Shown: positions 28,142 through 37,966, counted from the first letter of the stretch. The stretch: DNA of 64,000 nucleotides from an uncultured Parabacteroides sp. (GCA_949298575.1 CASFXH010000008.1:1-64000); one strand, 5' to 3'. The notes: a model not told the origin generated them from the letters alone. Made by a program: numbers and translations.

Positions 28142-29698
28142 TCAGGCTATTTGTGTGTCCGTGAAATAAGCCAAATCCTCCAGCGCGTAGTGCTCCGGCA
28201 AGAGGTGGCCGTTGAGCAAAAGGGTGGGCGTCCGGGTGATGCCCGCCGTCTCGACCCAATCCTTTTGGGCCTTCCATTCGGCGAGCGTCCGGGCATCGGA
28301 CGTGTCCAGGTGGTATTTTTCGTAGTAAGCGAGCCGCCGATCCTTGCCTTCCCGATACCATTGGTCGAGGAAAGCGAGAAACGCCGCCTCGTCGTCCGCC
28401 AAATATTGGGCCACCAGCAGCTGGGCGCTCGCTTCCAACTCTTCCCCAAAAGAAGTCAAGAGAATCTGGACCCGGAAGTTCGTCGCGTGCGCCTCCAAGA
28501 AGCGTTTGAGCCGCTCATGCAAACGGGCGCAAGGGCCGCAATGCGGGTTCGAGACGATCGTGAGCCATTTGTCCGCCTCCGGGTTGCCCAGTTGAAGGCC
28601 GATCCGCTTATTGAGGGCATAGCGCGGCCGCCCGGCCAACAAGGTCGTGAAGACAGCCTCGTTCGCCTTGAGGCATTGGAACTTGTAGCGCGTTTGCCGG
28701 TATTCCGCCGAGCGCGCCAGGAGGTCGGCCGTCTTTTGAAGCGCCAAGATCGACAAGCCATAAAGACAGCCCGTCGCGATCCAAGTGGCCCAATCGAAGG
28801 AAGCGCCGCGGAAATCGAACAGGAAAACAAACGCCAAAGCGGAGATCCACAAGGTGGCCTGGACGATCAGGCACAAGGAGCACCACGCGCGCAGCCGGAA
28901 CTTCTGGTACCAAACGCTCCACAACGTATAGGGCAAGGCCAAGAAATTGAAGAGGATGACGTTCAACAGGGAGGAAGGGGCGAAGAGGATCACGCCCACG
29001 TTGACCAGGAAATAGCCCAAGCCGAAGCAACTCCAGCTAATCCCGAACAACCGGGAAGCCGACGAGCTGAGGGCCGACCCGCAGTCGGAGGACTTCAGGA
29101 AGAGGGAACAAATCTTGTCCGCGTAGGGGCTCGCGCCCGACAAGTCTTTTTGTACCAAGAGCGCGCTGATAAAGGCGCCCACCAAGTTAATCAAGAAAAA
29201 AAGATAGTTCGCCAATGGCCGATCGGTCTCCCGGATCAAGCCATAACCCAGCAAGAAGGCCAGCGCGATTGCCGCTAACGCGATGACTACGCGCCCCTCT
29301 CGCCGCTCGCGAAGATGCGCCCGGTAGTTGGGCTCGATCGCCTCGTCCGTCGCCTCCATCAGCAGGACGACGCCCGACCAACGCGCCAAGAATCGCTCGG
29401 CCGGGAAGGTACGGGTTTGGCCAAACCAATCCGCCGTCACCTTCCGTTCCGAAGCCTCGCGCACCAAAACAAACTGCTCATCGTAGTAGGCGATCAGCGG
29501 GGGTTCGAACTTCAACAGTTCGGGGATCTTCCGCTTCACCTCCAGTCCCAGCGTCTCCACTCCATAGGCGTTCAGCATCTTCGAGAGCCCATAAAGGTTG
29601 TCCTTATTGGGATTCTCCTCGTAGAAGGCTGTCGCGTATTCCGGAGTGTATTTCACAGAAAGCGCGTCCAGGATTTGGATGAGTAGATTCTTTCTCAT
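28142..29698 (-). CDS. C39-like / VKOR / thioredoxin fusion membrane protein
   Basis: A 518-residue protein. The N-terminal ~85 residues resemble a C39 peptidase-like domain without the catalytic Cys (a leader-binding 'CLD'). Then come membrane helices with the VKOR loop cysteines in ICSLFLKSSDCGSALSS and the C-S-L-C redox pair in RAWCSLCLIV. A C-terminal thioredoxin-like domain has the active site NPHCGPCARLHERL. VKOR-Trx proteins make or transfer disulfides across the membrane. ATG at 29698 is chosen because AAGG precedes it; the longer frame starts with TTG at 29722. Likely a disulfide supplier for the Cys-rich cores. Confidence 0.85.
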   Translation of the reverse strand: MRKNLLIQILDALSVKYTPEYATAFYEENPNKDNLYGLSKMLNAYGVETLGLEVKRKIPELLKFEPPLIAYYDEQFVLVREASERKVTADWFGQTRTFPAERFLARWSGVVLLMEATDEAIEPNYRAHLRERREGRVVIALAAIALAFLLGYGLIRETDRPLANYLFFLINLVGAFISALLVQKDLSGASPYADKICSLFLKSSDCGSALSSSASRLFGISWSCFGLGYFLVNVGVILFAPSSLLNVILFNFLALPYTLWSVWYQKFRLRAWCSLCLIVQATLWISALAFVFLFDFRGASFDWATWIATGCLYGLSILALQKTADLLARSAEYRQTRYKFQCLKANEAVFTTLLAGRPRYALNKRIGLQLGNPEADKWLTIVSNPHCGPCARLHERLKRFLEAHATNFRVQILLTSFGEELEASAQLLVAQYLADDEAAFLAFLDQWYREGKDRRLAYYEKYHLDTSDARTLAEWKAQKDWVETAGITRTPTLLLNGHLLPEHYALEDLAYFTDTQIA

Positions 29699-29747
29699 GA
29701 AAACCTTGAAAGTTGGATACAATAATTAATGTATACAGATGTGATTC

Positions 29748-30137
29748 CTATTTCTCGAACTCCCCATAGAGATAGTCTCCCCATTGGTTGGTCAGTTCCA
29801 GCCCATAAGTTCCGTCCTCCAATTGATCCAAGGGAATCGCGATAAACGTATCCGGCGCGTAGAGCGTCGCTTCATAGACGACTGTCACGCCATCCAGGAT
29901 CCGGATTTGGATGTCCGAGCGGGCCGAGGTCGTTTCTATATATAAGAAAGCTTCGTCGTAAGATGCCGTTACGGGATAATCTTGTATCAGGCTTCGATAG
30001 CCCTCATCCCATTTTCCATCCCAATCCACTTGGTCCGCCTTCATCTCCGGCGACCAAATGAAACCGCATGCCAATAGGCACAATAAATAGAGCCACCGAT
30101 GGCTCCGCCTTTTTACTTTTTGAAATTGCTTGTTCAT
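29748..30137 (-). CDS. DUF3244 secreted protein
   Basis: A 129-residue protein with a signal peptide (residues ~15-34, RWLYLLCLLACGFIWSPEMKA) and a ~90-residue beta domain with VTASYDEAFLYIETTSARSDIQIRI and GTYGLELTNQWGDYLYGEFEK, the DUF3244 pattern of short Bacteroidales secreted proteins. Function unknown. It is the first intact gene of the minus-strand peptide operon, downstream of the broken TPR regulator. Confidence 0.75.
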   Translation of the reverse strand: MNKQFQKVKRRSHRWLYLLCLLACGFIWSPEMKADQVDWDGKWDEGYRSLIQDYPVTASYDEAFLYIETTSARSDIQIRILDGVTVVYEATLYAPDTFIAIPLDQLEDGTYGLELTNQWGDYLYGEFEK

Positions 30138-30311
30138 GGTATTCGATTTTTTTGAATTTCACAATCGCAAAGGTAAAGTGCCGCCCATAGTCCCTCCAAA
30201 TTTTTTAGGGGGACAAATGAAATCAGCGTAAAAATGGCTTTATGATAATATTTTCGCCTAAATATTAATGATTTATATATAAACAAGAGGCTTATCGCAG
30301 GGGGACAAGGT

Positions 30312-32253
30312 TTAATTTTTTTCGTATTCTGAGGGAAAATCTTGAATATATTGGACCAAGTCCTTATATGTTTCTAAACGAAGCGGCAAGAATTTTTCGC
30401 GCAATCTGTAAAAACGCTTTTTGATCGAGTCCCTTTGGATACTCAAAACACATGCCAATTTTTCCTTATTCGTAAAATCCCAACGAATCAGGCAAGCGAT
30501 TAAAAGATCATCTTCCGTAAGGGAGCTATGCTTTTCTTTCAACCGTTTTAAGAAATAAGGGTAAAGAACTTTCGTTCCTAGCATGATCTCTCTTTGTTCG
30601 TCTTGGGAAATCACGTGAGGGGACTTATTTAGTTTATCTAACAGAAGTTTTGCGCGATTGGGAGAATCCAGTAGCCACTTATCGACATTTTCCTCTATTT
30701 GTTTTTTCTTCAGCGCCAAGTCTTGGCAACGCTTTTCCAATTGATTAATAGCTTTTTTCGCTTCAGTGACCTCTTTTTGGGCGTTTTCCAATTTTTCCTG
30801 ATAGACCTTTAATTGAGCTTTTCCCTGAGCCACCTTTTCTTGAGCGATTCGCAATTCCGCCCGAATCGTGTCATTCATGATTCCCACCTCCGCCGCCTTT
30901 TCTTGAGCTTGCCTCAGCTCTTCCAAGCTAGCCTTCAAGCTTATCTCGGATTGAGTGGCCTTCCTTGCATATTCACTCAAACTCTCCAGCTTTAGCGTCA
31001 ACAATTTTTCCGATTCCTTGAGTTGGCTTTCCGCCTCCGATAATCTTTTCTCAAGCCGGAACTTCTCTTCCTCGATCATTTTCCTTTTCTCCTCTTCAGC
31101 TTCCCGCCCTTTCCGCTCTTTGAGGTAACGCCTGGATAGGATCAGAATTATAGTCGCTAAAATGAGCCCAACAACGCTTCCCCCAACATAAACATTAAGC
31201 CAAAACGCTTCCCGTTCTTTCCAATCGAACTGATCCTTGATTTGCCGGATATCCGAATGGGTTCCCATCGCTTCTATGGAATCGATCGCCGCGTGATGCA
31301 ATTGATCGAAACGACTGGCTTCCTCATATTGGTTCTTCTCTTGAAACAAATGGGATAAGGCTTCGTAGGTAGAGCGACGAGTATAAATATTATCGGAGCC
31401 AATGGCTTGGCTCAAATAATAGTAAGCGCTATCAAGTTGACGCGATTTCCGATAAATATCGCCTATGACCAAATCGAGTCCACCATTTTCAGGCAATCCA
31501 TTGATATGCTCAAAATCTTTCAATTGTCTTACCAAAAGTAGCGCTTCACTCAAACGTCCCTGTTCCGTATAGACGGCAGACAATTCTTGTATGCCCAGCC
31601 TGAGAGTTCTATAATTATGGATTAGTCTCGATATCTGGATGGAATGCTGATAGCAAGAATCCGCTTTATCCCACTCATCTTTCTCTCCATAAATTCGTCC
31701 TAGATAGGCATAACTGAAAGCGAGTTTCACGCTGTCACCCGCCTGCCTCGCGATCTCCAATGCTTCCTTATAGACGTCAAACGCCTCATTCGTCATATCT
31801 TGGCGAGCGTAAAGCGTACCTATTTGAGATAATATGCCATAGCTTAAATTCACGTCGTCCGTTTCTTCCGCGTAATCGGATGCCGTCAAATAAGCCGTTG
31901 TCGCTTCCTCCAATTTCCCCAGGTCGTTATTGACCCTACCTTTATAATAATAGGCCAACGCCTTTTGGTGGTTGTCGCCATGCTTATCGTAGTAGGCGGC
32001 GACGCGGTTGATCAGCGTGTCGGAGGTGTGGTGTCCAGAGCAAGGCTCCCCGATTCCAGTCCTTATCCGGGAGCGAATTTGGCCGCTCAATGGTTTCCAA
32101 CAGGGCCAGCGCGCTGTCCGGCCGTTCGTTAACGATAGTTTCCACTTCCCGAAACAACGCCTCATGCGGCCCCCGCTTGCCGCAGGCCGTGAGGAGGCAG
32201 GCGGCGAGGAGGATCGCGAAGGGGAAAAGAAGAATGTTTTTCTTGTTTGTCAT
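30312..32253 (-). pseudogene. TPR-coiled coil-HTH lipoprotein regulator, frameshifted
   Basis: The frame from 32253 gives a lipobox signal (LLAACLLTACGKRG) and the family start EALFREVETIVNERPDSALALLETIERP, then leaves frame near 32030. From there the overlapping frame supplies HTSDTLINRVAAYYDKHGDNHQKALAYYYKGRV, several TPR repeats, one membrane helix (LNVYVGGSVVGLILATIILIL), a ~150-residue coiled coil and a C-terminal HTH-like region (EDDLLIACLIRWDFTNKEKLACVLSIQRDSI). Residues expected between ALLW and HTSDTL are missing, so a short deletion disrupted the gene. Intact relatives look like membrane-spanning one-component regulators; here control of the peptide operon may be lost. Confidence 0.75.
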
Positions 32254-32321
32254 GTTTCCGCTCTTTTTAATATTTTTGAGTTCACTTGCGCAAATCTATT
32301 CTCAAGCCAGAAGGGAGAAAA

Positions 32322-32357
32322 AGAGGCCGTGCCATTCTTGATTTTGACACGGCCTCT
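32322..32357. terminator. intrinsic terminator between TPR gene and monooxygenase
   Basis: AGAGGCCGTG at 32322-32331 pairs perfectly with CACGGCCTCT at 32348-32357. The A-rich left flank becomes a U-tract on the minus strand, so it terminates transcription of the monooxygenase gene at 32365-32640. Confidence 0.8.
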
Positions 32358-32364
32358 ACTCAAT

Positions 32365-32640
32365 TTAAAAATTGAACTTCTCAATTTTCATCGTAGCCAA
32401 CGACTGGATCTTGGGGACGAGGGTCGTGAAATGGGGCGCTTGCTCGTGCGCGCTGAGCGAAGCCTCGTCGGTCCATGTCTCGCAGATCATCAACACGTCC
32501 TCACGAGTCGCGCTCGCGAACAGGTCGTAAGCGACACACCCTTTGTCTTTCAATGAGCCAGCCACCAGCTCTTTTCCGGCTTCGATAACGGCCGCCTTGT
32601 TGGCCTTATCGACTTGAATGAATACATTTATACGAATCAT
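32365..32640 (-). CDS. antibiotic biosynthesis monooxygenase (ABM) domain / quinol monooxygenase-like
   Basis: A 91-residue single ABM (YgiN-like) domain: MIRINVFIQVDKANK at the start, LKDKGCVAYDLFASATRED in the middle, and MICETWTDEASLSAHEQAPHF near the end. Small ferredoxin-like dimers of this kind oxidise quinols or bind haem-like compounds; the substrate cannot be told. It has its own -7 box (TACATTCG) and stands between the trp operon and the peptide locus. Confidence 0.82.
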   Translation of the reverse strand: MIRINVFIQVDKANKAAVIEAGKELVAGSLKDKGCVAYDLFASATREDVLMICETWTDEASLSAHEQAPHFTTLVPKIQSLATMKIEKFNF

Positions 32641-32667
32641 AACGCGAAAATGAAATAATTTGTCTCG

Positions 32668-32675
32668 CGAATGTA
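32668..32675 (-). promoter_or_regulatory. putative -7 box (TACATTCG) for the ABM gene
   Basis: Minus-strand TACATTCGCG lies about 30 bases before the start codon at 32640, the same TAnnTTCGCG form as elsewhere in the window. Confidence 0.5.
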
Positions 32676-32697
32676 ATTCTTTTTAAGCGATCAGCCA

Positions 32698-33471
32698 TTA
32701 ATTTTGGAGGTCATTTAATAGCCGCCGGACAGCTTCTTCCGCCGTCCGCGTGTCCTTGAGCGATTGGATGAACTTGCTGCCGATGATCGCGCCATCGGAA
32801 TAGCGGCAAGCGGTCTCGTAAGTCTCTTTGTTGCTGACGCCAAAGCCGACCAGCCTGGGGTTTCTCAGCTGGAGGGCCTCGATCCGCCGGAAATAATCCT
32901 TTTGCTTTTCAAAGTTCTTTTGGGCTCCGGTGAGGGACGCGCTCGATACCATATAGATGAATCCGTTGGTGTGCGTGTCGATCGCCTCGATGCGCTCGTT
33001 GGAGGTCTCGGGCGTGATGAGCATGATCATTTTCAAGTCGTAGCGATCGGCCACCGGCTTATATTCCTGGATATAATCCGCGAAGGGAAGGTCGGGGATG
33101 ATCAGGCCATCCACGTCCACTTCTTTGCATTTCGCGCAAAACCGCTCGAAGCCGTATTGGAAAATGGGGTTCAAGTAGCCCATGAGGATCACGGGGATGT
33201 GGATCTCCTCGCGCATCCCGGCCAGTTGCCCGAAAAGTTTCCGGAGGCTCATCCCGTTGCGCAGGGCCTGGGTCGCCGCCTCTTGGATGACGGGCCCATC
33301 CGCCATGGGGTCGGAAAAGGGAATGCCGACCTCCACCATGTGGACACCGCCCTCTTGCAACGCTTTCAGGATGGGGCGTGTGTCCTCCAGGTTGGGATAG
33401 CCCGCCGTAAAATAGACCGATAATTTTTTCTCGTTTCTGTTCGCTTGAAATAAAGAAGAGATTCTATTCAT
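32698..33471 (-). CDS. trpA: tryptophan synthase alpha chain
   Basis: A 257-residue TIM-barrel enzyme splitting indole-3-glycerol phosphate to indole and G3P. Seen: YFTAGYPNLEDT, the catalytic glutamate in MVEVGIPFSDPMADGPVIQ, the second acid in DVDGLIIPDLPF, and the phosphate loop GFGVSNKETYETA with GAIIGSKF. ATG at 33471 is chosen (MNRISSLFQ); it overlaps the trpF stop by 8 bases. It is the last gene of the trp operon. Confidence 0.95.
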   Translation of the reverse strand: MNRISSLFQANRNEKKLSVYFTAGYPNLEDTRPILKALQEGGVHMVEVGIPFSDPMADGPVIQEAATQALRNGMSLRKLFGQLAGMREEIHIPVILMGYLNPIFQYGFERFCAKCKEVDVDGLIIPDLPFADYIQEYKPVADRYDLKMIMLITPETSNERIEAIDTHTNGFIYMVSSASLTGAQKNFEKQKDYFRRIEALQLRNPRLVGFGVSNKETYETACRYSDGAIIGSKFIQSLKDTRTAEEAVRRLLNDLQN

Positions 33472-34102
33472 GTTTTTGATTTTTAAATTGTTTGACAAAT
33501 TGTTCCAAAGCCCGGATGTCCTTTATCCCGGGCGAGAGCTCAAAGCCGCTGTTCAGGTCGATCCCGGCCCATGCCGGATGATGAAACTCCAGCAGCGCGG
33601 GGAGGCTGTCCGGGCGCAGCCCCCCACTCAAGAGGAAAGGCGTCGGACCCTCGTAGCGGGCGAGGAGATTCCAGTCGAAAGCGCGGCCCGATCCGCCATA
33701 TCCCTCGCAGCGGGTGTCGAAAAGGAAGAAATCAGCTTTATGGACATAAGGCTCGATCGCGAAAAGATCCGTCTCCCGCGCGACAGGGAAGGCTTTTACC
33801 ACCCGATAGCCCTTTTCGCGCAGCGCCAGGCAGTCCGCGGGCGATTCCGAGCCATGCAATTGGCAGGTTGAAAAACCGTAGCGACGGCAAGCCTTCTCAA
33901 TCTGGGCGATTGGGGCATCGACAAAGACACCCACCTTTTGGATAGGGCATTCCTCCGGCAAACGCAGGCTTGACGCCGATGTTTCGGGAGAAATAGCCCG
34001 GGGCGAAAGGGGATAGCATACGAACCCCATCCAATCGATCGGCAACGAGGCGACTCGCTTGATGTTTTCAGGCACTCGCATGCCACACACTTTGATTAGC
34101 AT
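33464..34102 (-). CDS. trpF: phosphoribosylanthranilate isomerase
   Basis: A 212-residue TIM barrel. Seen: the catalytic-cysteine start MLIKVCGMR, the FVCYPLSPRAIS segment, CQLHGSESPADC, and the phosphate-binding LLSGGLRPDSL with GIDLNSGFE. It overlaps trpC by 7 bases and trpA by 8 bases, so translation of the three is likely coupled. Confidence 0.94.
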   Translation of the reverse strand: MLIKVCGMRVPENIKRVASLPIDWMGFVCYPLSPRAISPETSASSLRLPEECPIQKVGVFVDAPIAQIEKACRRYGFSTCQLHGSESPADCLALREKGYRVVKAFPVARETDLFAIEPYVHKADFFLFDTRCEGYGGSGRAFDWNLLARYEGPTPFLLSGGLRPDSLPALLEFHHPAWAGIDLNSGFELSPGIKDIRALEQFVKQFKNQKHE

Positions 34103-34881
34103 ACGATTTCGCGGATTAAGTCGGCAAGCGCGTCGCCCGGATTTTCCTTTTTCATCAATGATTCACCCATCAGGAAACCTTGGAAACCCGCCCCGCGGAG
34201 ACGGCGAATGGTTTCCGCGTTCCGGAGGCCACTTTCGGAGATGACTGGCTTCGTCTTTGGGAGTTTTTCGGCCAAGCGGAAAGAGTTTTCCACACGGGTC
34301 ACGAAGCTGCCCAGATCGCGGTTGTTCACCCCGAGGACGTCATAATCCAAGAGCGTGTATTCCAACTCTTCCTCATGATGGATCTCCAGCAAGACTTCCA
34401 ATCCGAGCTCGTGGGCGTATTGGATCAGTTCGGCGCATTCGTTCGGTGAAAGGACGGCGGCGATGAGCAGAATCGCGTCGGCGCCAGCTTCTTTCGCCTC
34501 GTCAATCTGATAAAAATCCAGGATGAAATCTTTCCGCAGGAGGGGCAGGCCCACATATTGGCGGGCTTCCCGTAAATCCGTTAAGGAGCCTCCAAAAAAA
34601 TCCGTATCGGTCAAGATGGAGCACGCGGAAGCCCCGGCATGTTCGTAAGCAGAGACTACTTCCTTTAGATTCGCCTTCCTGATCCAGCCTTTTGAAGGGC
34701 TTTTCCGTTTAAACTCCGCGATGATGCCGCTGGAAGAAGACCGCAGGGCGGCTTGGAGAGAGCGAAGGGGACGAGGTCGCGCGTCGGCCAGGCGGGCCCG
34801 CAACTCGATGGGTGGAAGGATTTCCTTTTGACGCTTCAAGAGCGTTCGTTTATTCTCAACGATCTGATCTAAAATATCCAT
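34096..34881 (-). CDS. trpC: indole-3-glycerol phosphate synthase
   Basis: A 261-residue barrel enzyme. Seen: IAEFKRKSPSKGWI with the catalytic lysine, ACSILTDTDFFGGSL, LLRKDFILDFYQIDEAKEAGADAILLI, EVLLEIHHEEEL, LGVNNRDLGSF and VISESGLRN. Not fused to TrpF, unlike the E. coli protein. It starts 8 bases after trpD. Confidence 0.95.
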   Translation of the reverse strand: MDILDQIVENKRTLLKRQKEILPPIELRARLADARPRPLRSLQAALRSSSSGIIAEFKRKSPSKGWIRKANLKEVVSAYEHAGASACSILTDTDFFGGSLTDLREARQYVGLPLLRKDFILDFYQIDEAKEAGADAILLIAAVLSPNECAELIQYAHELGLEVLLEIHHEEELEYTLLDYDVLGVNNRDLGSFVTRVENSFRLAEKLPKTKPVISESGLRNAETIRRLRGAGFQGFLMGESLMKKENPGDALADLIREIVC

Positions 34882-34889
34882 TGCCTAAA

Positions 34890-35885
34890 TTATTTGTTTA
34901 ATGAGAGAAATCGGTTGAAAGTAGCCAATGCCGCGCCACTATCGAGCGCTCGCCGGGCTTCCCGCAAACATTCCTGGATTTCGCGTTCCGGGTGGATGAC
35001 GTGGATCGCGAAGGCCGCGTTGGCCGCGACACAAGCGGCTTGCGCCTCGTCGCACTCACCGCGAAGGACACGGTCGAAAATCCGTGCGGCCTCGTCGGGC
35101 GTGGAGCCGCCATCCAAATCACTTGCCTCGCAACGGGGCAGGTTGAGCATCTCAGGCGTATAAATTTTCTCCTTATTCGCCATCGCGACTTTAAACTCAT
35201 CCGTCAGCGAGATTTCATCATAGCCATCAAGACTGTGTACCACCGCGAAACGAGTGCCACTTTCTTGGTAAGTATAATTGTAGAGGCGAAGCAAAGGCAG
35301 ATTGTAAACGCCCAGCAACTGATAGGAGGGAAGAACCGGATTGACCAGCGGGCCAAGCATATTGAAAAAAGTTCTTACGCCCAGATTTTTCCGGACTCCC
35401 GCCACGGCCTTGAGCGCGGGATTGAAAAGGGGGGCGTGTAAATAAGCGATGCCACATTCCCCGATCGAACGGCGCAAGCGATTCGTGTCGGCCGTGAAGC
35501 GTACCCCATGCTGTTCCATCACATTGCTCGCGCCACTTACGGAAGTCGCTCCATAATTGCCATGCTTTACGACCGGATAACCCGCCGCCGCCACGACGAA
35601 GCAGGCGCATGTGCTGATATTGAACGTGTTTTTCCCATCGCCACCTGTCCCGACAATATCGATTGGGCGATAATCCGAGAGGTCGACCGGCACTCGAAGC
35701 TCGAGCAAGGCTTCGCGGAAGCCTGTCAGTTCCTCCACGGAAATACTTCGCATCAAGAAAACCGTAATCAAACTGGCGACCTGCGCCTCCGTATAACGGC
35801 CGTCCACGAGATTTCGCAGGATGTCTCGAGCCTCCTCGCGGCCGAGATATTGATGCTCAAATAATCTGTATAGAATATCTTTCAT
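34890..35885 (-). CDS. trpD: anthranilate phosphoribosyltransferase
   Basis: A 331-residue enzyme joining anthranilate to PRPP. Seen: the PRPP loop DIVGTGGDGKNTFNIST (~residues 77-93), KHGNYGATSVSGASNVMEQHG, and the metal-binding DEISLTDEFKVAM region (DE motif in the C-terminal domain). It is unfused to the glutamine amidotransferase. It begins 44 bases after trpG. Confidence 0.95.
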   Translation of the reverse strand: MKDILYRLFEHQYLGREEARDILRNLVDGRYTEAQVASLITVFLMRSISVEELTGFREALLELRVPVDLSDYRPIDIVGTGGDGKNTFNISTCACFVVAAAGYPVVKHGNYGATSVSGASNVMEQHGVRFTADTNRLRRSIGECGIAYLHAPLFNPALKAVAGVRKNLGVRTFFNMLGPLVNPVLPSYQLLGVYNLPLLRLYNYTYQESGTRFAVVHSLDGYDEISLTDEFKVAMANKEKIYTPEMLNLPRCEASDLDGGSTPDEAARIFDRVLRGECDEAQAACVAANAAFAIHVIHPEREIQECLREARRALDSGAALATFNRFLSLNK

Positions 35886-35929
35886 GTTTAAAATCCTTTT
35901 TATTGTTTATAATCATTAGAATTGAAGCC

Positions 35930-36511
35930 TTAGTCCTTTTTCTCGTGAAGCCAATTTTGGATCATATTCCGACCGTTCGGAGTCAGGACCGATTCCGGAT
36001 GGAATTGAATGCCACGAACATCGTATTGGCGGTGGCGAATAGCCATGATCAAGCCCTTCTCAGCGTCACGAGCCGTGATTTCCAAGCACTCCGGGAAATC
36101 TTTCTCATCGACCACCCACGAATGGTAGCGACCGGCCTCGAATGACTCAGGGAGGTTTTTGAATAGGATTTCATCTTTTGAGACCACCTGGATCCTAGAG
36201 CTGACGCCATGATATACTTCTTTCAGGTTGATTAATTTCGCCCCGAAAGCCTCGCCGATAGCTTGCTCGCCTAAGCAAACGCCTAAAATCCGTTTGGTGG
36301 GCGCGAATCGGCGAATGAGGGGCAACAATAGACCCGCTTCTTCCGGGATTCCCGGTCCGGGGGATAGCACGATTTGATCGTATCCATCCACTTCGTCTAG
36401 ACTGATCTGATCATTTCTCCGCACCTCGACCCGTGCGCCCAATTCCCGCAGCAAATGGTGAAGATTGTAAGTGAAAGAGTCGTAATTGTCAAATAATAAA
36501 GTCTTTCTCAT
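35930..36511 (-). CDS. trpG: anthranilate synthase component II (glutamine amidotransferase)
   Basis: A 193-residue class I amidotransferase. Seen: the oxyanion strand VLSPGPGIPEEAG, the nucleophile elbow ILGVCLGEQAIGEAFG, and the His-x-Glu pair in GIQFHPESVLTPNG. It supplies ammonia to TrpE. A PabA role is possible for such proteins but the operon position favours TrpG. Confidence 0.94.
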   Translation of the reverse strand: MRKTLLFDNYDSFTYNLHHLLRELGARVEVRRNDQISLDEVDGYDQIVLSPGPGIPEEAGLLLPLIRRFAPTKRILGVCLGEQAIGEAFGAKLINLKEVYHGVSSRIQVVSKDEILFKNLPESFEAGRYHSWVVDEKDFPECLEITARDAEKGLIMAIRHRQYDVRGIQFHPESVLTPNGRNMIQNWLHEKKD

Positions 36512-36548
36512 GTTTTTAAGAATATAGGGAGATAAATGAATTAGAAAA

Positions 36549-37955
36549 TTAATTTCGCAAACGCTCGGCTAATTCGATCGCCCGTTTGAGGGCACCTAGC
36601 TTATTCTTGACTTCTTGCAATTCACGTGCGTCATCACTTTTCGCCACGATGCCCGCGCCCGCTTGATAATAGAGCACGTTCCCTCGGCTGACAAACGAGC
36701 GGATCGTGATCGCTTGATTCAAGTTCCCATCGAAGCCGATGAAACCAATACAACCTCCATACGCGCCTCGATTTTGGCGCTCAATTTCGTTGATGAGCTG
36801 CATCGCCCGTACTTTGGGAGCTCCACTTAATGTCCCCGCTGGAAATGTCTCGACGAAGGTCCTGATCGGGTCGCTCGATGTGTTAATCATTCCGCTTACC
36901 CTTGAGACCAAATGGATGACATGGCTGTAATATTGAACTTCCTTGTAAAAATCGACATGGACTTCATGGCAATTGCGCGAGAGATCGTTCCTGGCCAAAT
37001 CGACCAGCATCACATGCTCGGCGTTTTCCTTCGGATCGGAAAGGAGCGCTTCCGTGCGCCGTTTATCTTCTTCTACGTCGCCCGTTCGGAAAGCTGTCCC
37101 CGCGATCGGGTCGATGCTTGCCCGTCCCTCACGAATTTTGCAATGCGTCTCGGGGGAGGAGCCGAAGATCCGGAAACCGCCAAAATCGAAATAGAAGAGA
37201 TAAGGTGAGGGGTTGATCCGTCGCAAGGCCCGATAGACTTTAAAATCATCCCCCCGGAACGGCTGCTCATAACGACGGCTGAGCACGATTTGGAACACGT
37301 CTCCTCGCAGGCAATGCGCGATGCCTTGACGGACGTTGGCGCGGTATTCTTCATCGGTAATGGGAGAATGTTCCGGCCCAATCGCCTCAAAATTGTAAGA
37401 AGGGAAATTTCGGTTCCCGATCAGGCTTTCGATCTCCCGCAAGCGCGAGGACTCATTTTCTCCTAAAAGCTCCACGAGCATGAGGCGATTATTGAAATGA
37501 TCAAAAACCAGGATGTATTTATAGAGGATATAAAGCATATCGGGAGCGTCATTTTCCTCGTGATGCGTTTCCATAATCGGAATGTTTTCGAAATAGCGGA
37601 CAGCGTCATACGCGGTGTAGCCGAATAGGCCGTACGTCTTACGTTCCGCACCTTCTATTTGAAACGAATCCAGGAAATCGTTGAAAGCTTCCGCCACGGA
37701 ATAATCGCTCGTGATTTTTCTTGACTCCTGGCTCGCGTCTGGGAAACGCGCCTCGCAGATTCCACCGTTTACGGAAAAACGAGCGATGGGAGCCAAGGCA
37801 ATGTAGGAAAGGCTATTCTCATGGCCATGAAAATCGGAACTTTCCAGCAGGGCGGAGCAAGGATAGATGTCTCGAAGTTTCAGGTAAAGCCCGACAGGGG
37901 TTTGCAAATCACCCATGATTTCTTGTTGGACGGTTTGATAATGAAATGTTTTCAT
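36549..37955 (-). CDS. trpE: anthranilate synthase component I
   Basis: A 468-residue chorismate-binding enzyme. Seen: the feedback-site region LLESSDFHGHENSLSYIAL (LLES-type Trp-binding element near residue 36), YEQPFRGDDFKVYRALRRINPSPYLFYF, GSSPETHCKI, the DPIAGTAFRTG block, LVDLARNDLSRNC, FPAGTLSGAPKVRAM and YGGCIGFIGFDG. It is preceded by trpB with an 11-base gap. The LLES motif suggests allosteric inhibition by tryptophan in addition to attenuation. Confidence 0.95.
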   Translation of the reverse strand: MKTFHYQTVQQEIMGDLQTPVGLYLKLRDIYPCSALLESSDFHGHENSLSYIALAPIARFSVNGGICEARFPDASQESRKITSDYSVAEAFNDFLDSFQIEGAERKTYGLFGYTAYDAVRYFENIPIMETHHEENDAPDMLYILYKYILVFDHFNNRLMLVELLGENESSRLREIESLIGNRNFPSYNFEAIGPEHSPITDEEYRANVRQGIAHCLRGDVFQIVLSRRYEQPFRGDDFKVYRALRRINPSPYLFYFDFGGFRIFGSSPETHCKIREGRASIDPIAGTAFRTGDVEEDKRRTEALLSDPKENAEHVMLVDLARNDLSRNCHEVHVDFYKEVQYYSHVIHLVSRVSGMINTSSDPIRTFVETFPAGTLSGAPKVRAMQLINEIERQNRGAYGGCIGFIGFDGNLNQAITIRSFVSRGNVLYYQAGAGIVAKSDDARELQEVKNKLGALKRAIELAERLRN

Positions 37956-37966
37956 GAGAAGATGTT

